Origin: Halorussus ruber
GTDB lineage: Archaea; Halobacteriota; Halobacteria; Halobacteriales; Haladaptataceae
NCBI RefSeq assembly: GCF_004765785.1
Contig: NZ_SBIT01000007.1
Span: 124,001 to 188,000 of the forward strand
Direction: 5' to 3'
DNA: 64,000 bases
In this document: piece by piece, positions 46,319-54,270 of the stretch
How positions within the stretch are numbered: the first letter of the stretch is position 1
Layout: each line of letters starts with the position of its first letter
Translations under genes and position numbers: made by a program
Notes under the pieces: generated by a model
What the model saw: only the letters and a program-made list of their open reading frames with translations
Database searches by the model: none
What the model was told of the DNA's origin: nothing

Positions 46319-47109
46319 CAGCAAAACATCGGGTCACAACACTTGTCCATTGGTTCCTCGTAACAACTGGTAGACCCGTCAGAGTAAACACAACAAATTC
46401 GTTCGTGTTTCGTTTGCATTGCGCCACAGTTGTAACAACAGGAACTCGGCGGACACGTGTATCCGTCAGTCCCACAAGACTTCTGGATTGAGACGTCGTC
46501 GTCGCTACTCTCTACGGTTTGAGTCGAGAGATCATCTTCGGCCGCGGGATCAAGAACAGTAATCAAATTGCCACTTCGGTTCTTCACAGTAGCGAAACTC
46601 CGACCGAGCTGGGGTTGCACGTTGATTCGGACAATTCGTGTCGGTGTTTTTCGCACGATAGAAATGTGAGCCGTAAACTCGCCCTTTTGCTCCGATGCAG
46701 TCACGTACGTCCCCTCTACGGGGTCATTCTCAGCAGGAGCGGTCATGATTTTGACACCGGCAGATCGAACATCTGCGATATTTGCTGATGTTAGAAAACC
46801 GTTATCAGTAAGCTCAGTAAGTAATTCAGAACCGTGCTTTGTTACCACTTTATTGATGCTAGCTGGCTCCTTGTAAGATTCTATCGCTCTTTCGGCTTTC
46901 TGGCGCATTTCGGAGCCTTTTCCTTTGGAACTTGCACTAGCTGTGCTACTCAGGCCAAGAATAGAGGCGAAAGAGGTGGCCAATCCTTTGAGAAGGGGTC
47001 TTCGTTCTGCAGAAGTGTCGTTGTCGCCGTCAAAGACGTTGTGTCCGTCACTAACGCTGTTTAACATCGAACGCCGATTTGTCTCGGGATTGCTATCCTC
47101 AGACATCAT
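46315..47109 (-). CDS. Tat-type precursor with 12-cysteine C-terminal peptide (halocin-like)
   Basis: 264 residues. Residues about 36-60 are a twin-arginine signal (ERRPLLKGLATSFASILGLS, then STASA). The centre (about 65-205) has no cysteine and is mixed alpha/beta (THISIV-like strands, VKIMTAPAENDPVEGTYVTA). All 12 cysteines lie in the last 54 residues (CGTDGYTCPPSSCCYNCGAM up to CCDPMFCC). This order, Tat signal, long pro-region, compact Cys-rich end, matches the halocin C8 precursor, whose pro-region gives immunity. Peptide antibiotic function is inference; a Cys-rich metal-binding protein is the alternative. Confidence 0.75.
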   Translation of the reverse strand: MMSEDSNPETNRRSMLNSVSDGHNVFDGDNDTSAERRPLLKGLATSFASILGLSSTASASSKGKGSEMRQKAERAIESYKEPASINKVVTKHGSELLTELTDNGFLTSANIADVRSAGVKIMTAPAENDPVEGTYVTASEQKGEFTAHISIVRKTPTRIVRINVQPQLGRSFATVKNRSGNLITVLDPAAEDDLSTQTVESSDDDVSIQKSCGTDGYTCPPSSCCYNCGAMQTKHERICCVYSDGSTSCYEEPMDKCCDPMFCC

Positions 47110-47130
47110 ACTATATTATAAATACTATAG

Positions 47131-47141
47131 TTAAATAAATT
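47131..47141 (-). promoter_or_regulatory. TATA box of the Cys-rich precursor gene
   Basis: On the minus strand ATTTATTTAA is centred about 26 bp upstream of the first ATG (47109), again consistent with a leaderless transcript. The surrounding 47110-47165 is extremely AT-rich. Confidence 0.5.
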
Positions 47142-47283
47142 ACTATATTATTAGGATAGGATTTAGACTGATAGTAGTATTCAGGTATGGTCGGATAACG
47201 TCATACCTGTGCTAAATTTGGATTCATTGAGGGTGGAACTGCAGGAAACTGCATTTCCAGTAGGCAAAAAGGCAGTCAGTCGC

Positions 47284-47427
47284 TCAGTTCGGAATATCCA
47301 TCAGCGCCTGCCACGTGTCGTGGCTGACCACACTGTCAACCGTGATTCCGGCGTTTGTCTGGAAGTCCTCGATGGTGCTCTCGGTCTCCGGACCGTAGTA
47401 GCCGAGGAAGTATCCTTCGACGTACTT
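47284..47427 (-). pseudogene. Peptidoglycan-binding-domain remnant
   Basis: Minus-strand codons from 47427 read GYFLGYYGPETESTIEDFQT, then NAGITVDSVVSHDTWQALM and a stop at 47284. This is the second half of a PG_binding_1 domain. No start or upstream half is present: the 5' side runs into the end of the glycosyltransferase gene in another frame. It looks like the 3' leftover of a secreted protein gene, perhaps lost when the adjacent low-GC island arrived. Confidence 0.6.
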
Positions 47428-48562
47428 ACAGCAAGACGACCAACAGCGCCACGACCGCCACGACCAGCACGACGCCGCCAGCGACCGCGGCGGGTTCGAG
47501 CCAACTCATTCGCTCGTTTGCCTCGTCGTACGCGGTCAGGTAGGTGTCGAGGACGGCCTCCTCGTCGTACTCCGAGAAGTTGTCGTTGAAGTCCAGCCGC
47601 TCCATCTCGCTGGCCGCGACGAGGGCGTCGGTGAGTTCCTGCTCGCTGGTGGTTCTGAACGCGCGCTCCTCCTGTTCGACCAGTTCGTGGGCGCTCGACT
47701 CGACGTGGTACTCGACGACGCCAGCGCAGCCGCAGGTCAGCGCCCGGAGCATGTCGGTCGGGAAGGCCTCCCGGCGGGCGGTCTGAGCGTAGACGTGGGC
47801 ACCCTTGAACGCCGCGAGGCGGTTTTCGAGCGGTTGGTCGCCCGCGAACGAGACGCGGTCCTCGATTCGCAGGTCCCGGACCTGTCGCTCGTAGACGTCG
47901 CGTTCGGGGCCGTCGCCGATGACGACCGCAGACCAGTCGCGGTCGCGGAGTTCGGCGAGCGCCAGCAGCAGGCTTTCGAGGTTGGCGTCGGCGTCGAGTC
48001 GCCGCGAGTAGACGATGTCGGCGACCTCTCGGGGCTGAATCTCGCGGATGGCGTCCACGTCGATGGCGTTGGGCACGACCCAGACCGCCTCGCCCTCTGC
48101 GCCGAGTTCTCGGACGCGGGTCTTGACGGTCTCGGAGGGCGCCAGCACGAGGTCCGGCGTCGTCGCGGCGAGTCGCCAGATGGGGTCGTCGGCGTCGCCC
48201 GCGTCGGGCGAGGAGTACCAGTCCACCACGAGGGGCGCGCGGAGGACGAGACTGGCGAGTTTCGCGGCGAGGAGGTGTACCGGGTCGGCGACGGTGGCCT
48301 GAATCACGTCCGGGTCGATTGCCCGGAGTTCGGCGAGGAGCGCGACGGCGAATCGGCCCTCACCGGGCGGTTCGCTGGTGACTGCCCGGTAGGTCACGCC
48401 GTCCTGTTCGAACGTCTCGTGGTCGCCGTCCCACCACTGCGCGCAACAGACGACCACGTCGTGGCCCCGGCCAGCGAGCGCCTCGGCGGTGCGCCGAATT
48501 CGCCGCGTTGCCCCCGTCTCGCGGTGCTGGGCCACCGTCTCGGAGACGAACGCGACGCGCAT
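47426..48562 (-). CDS. GT4-type glycosyltransferase with C-terminal membrane anchor
   Basis: 378 residues from the ATG giving MRVAFVSETVAQHRETG. GT-B fold: N-terminal Rossmann domain (AEALAGRGHDVVVCCA, IDPDVIQATVADPVHLLAA) and C-terminal nucleotide-sugar domain (VIGDGPERDVYERQVRDL, VYAQTARREAFPTDMLRALT). The E of the usual EGFG pair lies in RREAFPTDM. A single C-terminal helix (AAVAGGVVLVVAVVALLVVLL) anchors it to the membrane. It may build glycolipid or the N-glycan of surface proteins. Family A copy 5 lies upstream. Confidence 0.88.
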   Translation of the reverse strand: MRVAFVSETVAQHRETGATRRIRRTAEALAGRGHDVVVCCAQWWDGDHETFEQDGVTYRAVTSEPPGEGRFAVALLAELRAIDPDVIQATVADPVHLLAAKLASLVLRAPLVVDWYSSPDAGDADDPIWRLAATTPDLVLAPSETVKTRVRELGAEGEAVWVVPNAIDVDAIREIQPREVADIVYSRRLDADANLESLLLALAELRDRDWSAVVIGDGPERDVYERQVRDLRIEDRVSFAGDQPLENRLAAFKGAHVYAQTARREAFPTDMLRALTCGCAGVVEYHVESSAHELVEQEERAFRTTSEQELTDALVAASEMERLDFNDNFSEYDEEAVLDTYLTAYDEANERMSWLEPAAVAGGVVLVVAVVALLVVLL

Positions 48563-48663
48563 ACGAACCGCCACGAAGCGGCCCACTAAAAACCCAACCC
48601 TTCTCCGTCGAGACGAAGAGCAGATTCAGAGACGACAGGTGGGACCGACAGCAGAAATGGAGT

Positions 48664-48880
48664 AGTGAACGCTTCTTGAAGCCCCGTCCGGACGCTCTGT
48701 CTTACGGAATTGCGAGCGCAAACAGCAGGAGTGAGGTGATGGTGTCTTTTTGAAGCCCCCGCCCGGTCGCGGTCGCTCTGCGGCATATCCGCGGCTCTCA
48801 ACACCGCCCGCCGCGGATAGGGGCCGCGGAGCGACCAAGCCCTTTGGACGCGACCGGGCGGCCCCTTCATCCCACCCGCG
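48664..48880 (-). repeat. Structured intergenic repeat family A, copy 5 (with partial second tail)
   Basis: On the minus strand it reads GGGTGGGATGAAGGGGCCGC, stem CCGCCCGGTCGC pairing with GCGACCGGGCGG, arm CCCCTATCCGCGGC with GCCGCGGATATG, then GGGGGCTTCAAAAAGACACC and the tail CTGCTGTTTGCGCTCGCAAT. A partial second unit (GACGGGGCTTCAAGAAGCGT) follows, 110 bp before the glycosyltransferase start. It has the same orientation as both flanking genes. Confidence 0.75.
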
Positions 48881-48947
48881 GTGGACTGGCCCATCAAGCG
48901 TTCGCTGGTGGACTGTTCCGCCGGTCGTCGCTCGGTGGATTTTCCGC

Positions 48948-49127
48948 CGTGGCGCGCGCTGGCGTCTTGCCGAGCAACGTCGTTCGAAAATCGAAGATTT
49001 TCGTGAGCACGCGAGAGCACAGCTCTCGCTGCCCTCGCGGGACGTTGTCCCGCTCAGTCACGAGAGCGTCGCTCTCGGACGACGAGGCAAGGCTCGGAAG
49101 ACGCCGTCTTCAAGGCTGAAGCTAGCC
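48948..49127 (+). repeat. Intergenic repeat family B, copy 5 (divergent)
   Basis: Starts CGTGGCGCGCGCTGGCG and ends CAAGGCTGAAGCTAGCC. The centre lacks the GGTTGGGGAGGG block of copies 2-4 and instead has nested hairpins (CGAAAATCGAAGATTTTCG; CGAGAGCACAGCTCTCG; GCGGGACGTTGTCCCGC). It ends like copy 3. It shares one 717-bp gene-free spacer with family A copy 5. Confidence 0.6.
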
Positions 49128-49279
49128 GCTCGCCGGTTCTCCCTCTCGACCGCTGGCTTCCGTCGAGTCCCACCGATTTTCGCCGTCCCGATATCGCTCG
49201 GTCCGCTACCGTCTCGACCAGAGAAAGACAACTAAAGATATATTTGAGAAATAGACAGAGTTCTCAAATAGGTACAAAG

Positions 49280-49843
49280 TTAGTCCTCTAATTGGAGAAT
49301 GAAGTCCGGCGCGGCGTTGTCGGCGCGCTGTCGCCACTGCCGGAGGTCGTAGGTGTGGGCCAGCGCAATCGTGCCGAAGGCGGCGATGACCAGCAGGGTG
49401 TACTGAACTCCAGAGACGAGCGTGAAGGGGTACAACCCCATCCAGACCGACGCCAGCGCGACGAGGCTGACCGCCGAGAGGACGAGGTACAGTCGGTGCC
49501 ACGGGAGCGAGGTCTGCGGGTCGCTCGCCAGTTGGAGGTCGAGGCGGGCCGCCCGCTCGGTCGCTCGCACCACGCCCTCGTCGGGGTCGTAGTGAAGCAC
49601 CCCCGCGGTCTCCAGTTTCGGGAGATGTGTCTGGTGGAGGGCGCTGTACACCGATTTGCGTTGGCTCGACGATACCTCCGATACTGTCGCGTCGTTCTCC
49701 CACGCGGCGACCTGTTTGGCGAGTTCACCGAGTTCGACCGGCCCGCCGTATCGTTGAAGGTAGTAGAGGACATAGCGTCGTCGGAGATTCTTCACGGCGT
49801 GGAAGACCTCCTCGCGGGACGGACGTGCTGTTTCGGAAGCCAT
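49280..49843 (-). CDS. DUF7344 winged-helix regulator with two membrane helices (first copy)
   Basis: 187 residues from the ATG giving MASETARPSREEVF. The cytosolic winged helix (FHAVKNLRRRYVLYYLQRYG, then ALHQTHLPKLETAGVLHYDP) is followed by two hydrophobic helices (LYLVLSAVSLVALASVWMGL and YTLLVIAAFGTIALAHTYDL). A DNA-binding domain tethered to the membrane suggests one-component sensing. A paralogue lies at 52.2 kb, on the other side of the S9 peptidase gene. Confidence 0.85.
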   Translation of the reverse strand: MASETARPSREEVFHAVKNLRRRYVLYYLQRYGGPVELGELAKQVAAWENDATVSEVSSSQRKSVYSALHQTHLPKLETAGVLHYDPDEGVVRATERAARLDLQLASDPQTSLPWHRLYLVLSAVSLVALASVWMGLYPFTLVSGVQYTLLVIAAFGTIALAHTYDLRQWRQRADNAAPDFILQLED

Positions 49844-50361
49844 TCGTATCGGCAATACAGAGTACGAAACGACGGATAAACCAGTTTGAACGTTTAGCGA
49901 ACCAACGGGATTGTTCAGCGATTCAACCGAAAGTTGCCAGAGAGACCGCCCGGGGAAACTCGCCGTTCTGGCGGCCGGTTTCGATTCGAATCCGGTGGCG
50001 GAACCGCTCCGTCGGCGTCCGCGGCCCCCGCGACCGAACTGACCGACCGAGGAGGACTGAATCGACTGCCTCCTCGCGGCGGTCGGCGGACACCGCTCGG
50101 GAACCCGGCGTTACGCGCCTTCCATTGGTGGTTTCAACCGAGACCGAGATATAGTCTCCGTGTAAACTCAGTCGAATCACCGGACGGCATCGGTTTATCG
50201 AGAGAGCGACCAGAGACGGACGGTCGCCCTCGGTGGGAGCCTCCTCGTTGTCGGCGGAGCCTCCTCGAACTCGGTGGGAGTCGCGGCGAGGGCGCGCCTT
50301 CGACCCGGTTGGAGGTTCCGGAGTCCAAAACGCTTTAGCTGTCGGCTTGCAAGCAAGCCCC
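49844..50361. other. 518-bp gene-free spacer between divergent regulator and peptidase genes
   Basis: I see no protein gene here; all frames have weak coding character. Near 50230-50290 GGGAGCCTCCTCG, GGCGGAGCCTCCTCG and GGTGGGAG form short direct repeats. Promoters for both divergent genes must lie here, but I cannot place them with confidence. An AAACG run and a TTTAGC at 50331-50338 lie about 26 bp upstream of the peptidase ATG. Confidence 0.4.
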
Positions 50362-52197
50362 ATGCCGGAATACGATTTCGAGCGGTATCTCAACGTGCGG
50401 AGCGCGAACACGCCGTCGTTCGGCCCCGACGGCGAGCGCCTGTCGTTTCTGATGGACACCACGGGCGTCCCGCAGGTGTGGCGACTCGACAGCCCCCAGA
50501 CGTGGCCCCAGCAACTCACGTTCGAGGAGGAACGGGTCTCGTTCGCCGACTGGTCGCCCGAGCGCGACGAACTCGTCTTCGGGATGGACCAGGGCGGCGA
50601 CGAACACACCCAGCTGTTCCGCCTCGACGGCGACGGCGAGACCATCACGCCCCTGACCGACCAACTCGACGCCATCCACAACTGGGGCGGGTGGAGCCAC
50701 GACGGCGAGCGCTTCGCGTTCACGGCCAACCGGCGCGACCAGTCGGTGTTCGACGTGTACGTCCAAGGCCGCGACGAGCGGGGCGACGACGCCGAACTCG
50801 TCTGCGAGGGCGACGGCTGGTTCATCGCAACCGGGTGGAGTCCCGACGACGAGCGCCTCGCGGTCACGGAGATGCACTCTAGCTTCGACTACGACGTCTA
50901 CGTCCTCGACGTCGAATCCGGCGACTTGAACCACCTGACGCCCCACGAGGGCGACGTTCGATTTCAGAACGTCAACTGGGGACCGGACGGCGAGGCCCTC
51001 TATCTCACCACTGACGACGGCGCGGACACGATGTACGCCGCGCGCCTCGACATCGAGACCGGCGAGATAGAGACCGTCGAGGAGGGCGGCGACTGGAACG
51101 TCGAGAGCCTGACCGTGGACGAGGACACCGGTCGGTTCGTCCTCGGTCGGAACGTGGACGGCTACACCGAACTCACGGTGGGCGAACTCACCGGCGAGAC
51201 CGAGTACGAGGAGTTCGCCGACCCCGACCTGCCAAAGAGCGCGATGGGCGGCGGGACGTTCGACGACGACGCCGAGCGATTCGCCGTCACCGTCACCGGT
51301 AGCACCGAGAACACCAACGTCTACGTCGTGGACGCCGAGACCGGCGAGTCGGAACGCTGGACCGACGCCGCGACCGCTGGCCTCCCGAAAGAGTCGTTCG
51401 TGGAACCGGAGCTAATCCGCTACGAGACGTTCGACGGTCGGGAGATTCCGGCCTTCTTCTCGGTGCCCCAGACCGACGACGGCTCGGGGACCGAAGACGA
51501 CGCGGCCGACGATGGCGGGATGCCCGTCATCGTGGACATCCACGGCGGTCCCGAGAGCCAGCGCCGCCCGACCTTCCACGCCGTCAAGCAGTACTTCCTC
51601 AACCGGGGCTACGCCTACTTCGAGCCGAACGTCCGCGGGTCGTCGGGCTACGGCAAGGCCTACACTCACCTCGACGACGTGGAGAAGCGGATGGACTCGG
51701 TGGCCGACATCGAGGCGGGCGTGAAGTGGCTCCGCGACCGCCCCGAAATCGACCCCGAGAGGGTCGTCGCCTTCGGCGGCTCGTACGGCGGATTCATGGT
51801 GCTGGCCAGCCTGACCGAGTACCCCGACCTCTGGGCGGCGGGCGTGGACGTGGTGGGCATCGCCAACTTCGTCACCTTCCTCGAAAATACGGGCGACTGG
51901 CGGCGCGAACACCGCGAGGCCGAGTACGGGTCGCTCGAAGACGACCGGGAGTTCCTCGAATCCATCAGTCCGACCAACAACATCGAGAACATCGAAGCGC
52001 CCCTGCTGGTCCTCCACGGCGCGAACGACCCCCGCGTCCCGGTCGGCGAGGCCGAGCAAATCGCCGAGACCGCGGCCGAACAGGGCGTCCCGGTCGAGAA
52101 ACTCATCTTCGAGGACGAGGGCCACGGCTTCACGAAGCTGGAAAACCGCATCGAGGCCTACACCAAGATGGCCGACTTCCTCGACGAACACGTCTGA
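50362..52197 (+). CDS. S9-family prolyl oligopeptidase-like serine peptidase
   Basis: 611 residues from the ATG giving MPEYDFERYLNVRSA. A beta-propeller of WD/TolB-like blades (FSPDG-type repeats such as GGWSHDGERFAFTA) spans about 1-350 and gates access. The C-terminal alpha/beta hydrolase has VDIHGGPESQ (oxyanion side), FGGSYGGFM with Ser474, GANDPRVP with Asp556 and DEGHGF with His588. No signal peptide, so it is cytosolic and trims oligopeptides. It is bracketed by two membrane-tethered DUF7344 regulators on the minus strand. Confidence 0.93.
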   Translation: MPEYDFERYLNVRSANTPSFGPDGERLSFLMDTTGVPQVWRLDSPQTWPQQLTFEEERVSFADWSPERDELVFGMDQGGDEHTQLFRLDGDGETITPLTDQLDAIHNWGGWSHDGERFAFTANRRDQSVFDVYVQGRDERGDDAELVCEGDGWFIATGWSPDDERLAVTEMHSSFDYDVYVLDVESGDLNHLTPHEGDVRFQNVNWGPDGEALYLTTDDGADTMYAARLDIETGEIETVEEGGDWNVESLTVDEDTGRFVLGRNVDGYTELTVGELTGETEYEEFADPDLPKSAMGGGTFDDDAERFAVTVTGSTENTNVYVVDAETGESERWTDAATAGLPKESFVEPELIRYETFDGREIPAFFSVPQTDDGSGTEDDAADDGGMPVIVDIHGGPESQRRPTFHAVKQYFLNRGYAYFEPNVRGSSGYGKAYTHLDDVEKRMDSVADIEAGVKWLRDRPEIDPERVVAFGGSYGGFMVLASLTEYPDLWAAGVDVVGIANFVTFLENTGDWRREHREAEYGSLEDDREFLESISPTNNIENIEAPLLVLHGANDPRVPVGEAEQIAETAAEQGVPVEKLIFEDEGHGFTKLENRIEAYTKMADFLDEHV

Positions 52198-52209
52198 GGG
52201 ACGCCCTCC

Positions 52210-52788
52210 TCAGACACTCGGCGGATGGTCGTCCGCGCCGAGTCGGGTTTTCCGGCCGTGATAGACGTGCGCCGCTCCCGAGAGCGTGAGCAGAACCGCC
52301 ATCGCTCCGGCGAGCGCGACGCCCGGAACCTCCTCGAAGGGCGAGACGCCGACGGCCGCCGCGAGCGCGACCGAGGAGAACAGAAGCCCAAGTAGCAGGT
52401 AGTACTGGCTCCAGGAAATCTCGCCGCCGGGGACGATTTCGAGATACACCTGCAAGTCGACCAGTCCATCTGTCGCCGCGACCGTACTCCGCGAGGAGTC
52501 GAACTCGACCAGTCCGGCGTCGTCCATCTTCGGCAGGTGGGCCTGCTGGAGCGCGTTGTACACTCGCTTGCGCTCGGTAGAAGTCACCTCCTCGGGTCGC
52601 TTGTCGTTCTCCCACGCCGCAACCGTCCGGGAGAGGTCGCGCAACTCGGCCTCGCCGTCGGCGTCCAGCAGGTAGTGGACGACGTATCGGCGACGGCGGT
52701 TGCTCAGCATCTCGAAGACGACCTCCTGGGTGAACTCCTCTGGCGAGTCGGGTGCGGTCTCGGGTCGTTCGAGCGTTCCGGTTGACAT
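52210..52788 (-). CDS. DUF7344 winged-helix regulator with two membrane helices (second copy)
   Basis: 192 residues. The winged helix (FEMLSNRRRRYVVHYLLDAD and VAAWENDKRPEEVTSTERKR, then ALQQAHLPKMDDAGLVEFD) and the two C-terminal helices (YYLLLGLLFSSVALAAAVGV and VALAGAMAVLLTLSGAAHVY) follow the same order as the copy at 49.3 kb. AAWEND and the S/T-S-x-x-R-K motif are identical in both, so they are paralogues. Its stop is 12 bp from the peptidase stop, convergent. Confidence 0.85.
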   Translation of the reverse strand: MSTGTLERPETAPDSPEEFTQEVVFEMLSNRRRRYVVHYLLDADGEAELRDLSRTVAAWENDKRPEEVTSTERKRVYNALQQAHLPKMDDAGLVEFDSSRSTVAATDGLVDLQVYLEIVPGGEISWSQYYLLLGLLFSSVALAAAVGVSPFEEVPGVALAGAMAVLLTLSGAAHVYHGRKTRLGADDHPPSV

Positions 52789-53133
52789 TTTCTCGGTAAG
52801 TTCTCCCTGTCGGTTCGGGACGGTCGGTCAACGACAGCTTATCCATAATTTTCAGCCACCATTTATCTTCCGACGAGTTACAGTTTCGCTGGCGCTGAAA
52901 CCATCTCTGTCGGAAAGGCGGCTTTCGTAATCAGGCTCCTAGGCCGCTCTCGGGTGCGGTTTTCCACCCTATAAGCACCCCTTAACGGACCTTCTGGGTC
53001 GGCATGTGCAACCTTCTCGGTTCGTATGGAGGACTTATCGGAGTGTATGGATAATGCGGGATAGGTCGTCGTAGTGAAACGAGTGCTCCCGGCCGACCGG
53101 GCCTCGGAGAGCACCCGAAAACACGACCTAACC
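52789..53133. other. 345-bp gene-free spacer between divergent genes
   Basis: No gene is apparent. It holds the divergent promoters for the second DUF7344 gene and the first Tat protein gene. AT-rich short tracts (TCCATAATTTTCAGCCACCA near 52842 and CCCTATAAGCACCCC near 52968) are candidates for TATA elements, but neither sits at the usual distance from a start. Confidence 0.35.
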
Positions 53134-54180
53134 ATGAAATCGAATCTGGAACTCGACCGGCGGAAGGTACTGAGCACAGTCGGCGGCCTCGCGCTCGCAG
53201 GAAGCGGTCTGGCGGCCTTCACGGGCGGTGCGGCGGCGAAAGTCAGCACGGAGTTCACCGCGAACAACGCGGGCACGGTCACTTCGCCCGACGGTAGCAT
53301 CCGGAAGGTGCTGGTGGACACGTCCGGCACCGTCTCGTGGAGCGGCTTCGACGCGACCGCGGAGACCGCCACGGTGACGCTCGAAGCCAAGGAGAAAGGC
53401 TCGCACCCCAACAACTACGCTCCGCTGACGAGCACGTCCCTCGCGGTCAACGGCCTCTCGGGCGAGCGGGACTTCCAACTCGATACGGTGGACCTCACCG
53501 AGCAGTTCGGCGACGACCACTTCGAGTCGGACACCGACGGCGAGAAGAAGACCACGGGCATCGACCTCCGGATTTCGGTGACGATTACGACCAACGGCGG
53601 GTCGCCCCACGACGCGAACGCGGCCGACACGATGTGGGTCGGCGCGGACAACGCCGCCTCCGACACCAACATCGACGGTGAGTCCGACGCGAGCGCGTCG
53701 AGTTACGACCAGAAGTTCTCCTCGCACGACGGAGAGAACGAACTCCTCATCACTCACGGCGACGAGACGTACACCTTCCATCTGGACGTGACGACGTGGA
53801 AGGACCCGAGCGCCTCCGGGTTCAACGACGACGCGGACAACTGGAACCTCGCTATCAACCTCAACGCGGCGGCCAGCGACAAGGCGAACTTCCAAGTCTC
53901 GCGCAAGCCCGACGGGTCGGTCGAAGTCACCCCCGCGGGTAGCTCCGGGTGGGGTTCGGGGAGCGCCCCGAGCAGTCTCGAAGCCAGCGCGACCGACGAC
54001 GGGACGCTCACCGTCTCGGTCGCGGCCAGCGAGTTCGGCGGCACCTACAGCGTGATGGGACAGGCGACCGCCGGGGGCGAGTACCCCGCGACTCGCGTCT
54101 CGAATACCGAGGGCAAGGGCTTCAACGGACCGGCGTTCGACGCGAGCGACAAGTACTACCTCACCGTGAACGCGCCGTAA
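53134..54180 (+). CDS. Tat-exported protein of unknown function (paralogue 1)
   Basis: 348 residues from the ATG giving MKSNLELDRRKVLS. Tat signal: DRRKVLSTVGGLALAGSGLA, cleavage near GGAAA. The mature protein is beta-rich and acidic (GTVSWSGFDATAETATVTLE, VDTSGTVSW, DVTTWKDPS). The first half is homologous to the next gene: both have GTVSWSG, then AE-x-A-x-V/L-x-L-x-AK, a GE-x-xF segment and an LR-x-x-V strand. Ig-like folding is a guess. No cysteine is present. Confidence 0.78.
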   Translation: MKSNLELDRRKVLSTVGGLALAGSGLAAFTGGAAAKVSTEFTANNAGTVTSPDGSIRKVLVDTSGTVSWSGFDATAETATVTLEAKEKGSHPNNYAPLTSTSLAVNGLSGERDFQLDTVDLTEQFGDDHFESDTDGEKKTTGIDLRISVTITTNGGSPHDANAADTMWVGADNAASDTNIDGESDASASSYDQKFSSHDGENELLITHGDETYTFHLDVTTWKDPSASGFNDDADNWNLAINLNAAASDKANFQVSRKPDGSVEVTPAGSSGWGSGSAPSSLEASATDDGTLTVSVAASEFGGTYSVMGQATAGGEYPATRVSNTEGKGFNGPAFDASDKYYLTVNAP

Positions 54181-54270
54181 GCGTCCCTCGCACCGACGGT
54201 AGTCAGTTTCGCTGTCATCCACCGACCCGCGCTGGCCTCGCGGGGGTTCGACTCCCCCGGCGGGTCCTCC

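Noticed and set aside
54241-54259. tRNA T-arm-like hairpin CGGGGG-TTCGACT-CCCCCG just upstream of a Tat gene
   Set aside because: The loop fits TTCRANY, but the following acceptor strand GGCGGGT has no partner at tRNA distance and no D or anticodon arm is present. It could be an att-like tRNA end, but no integrase or second copy is seen.
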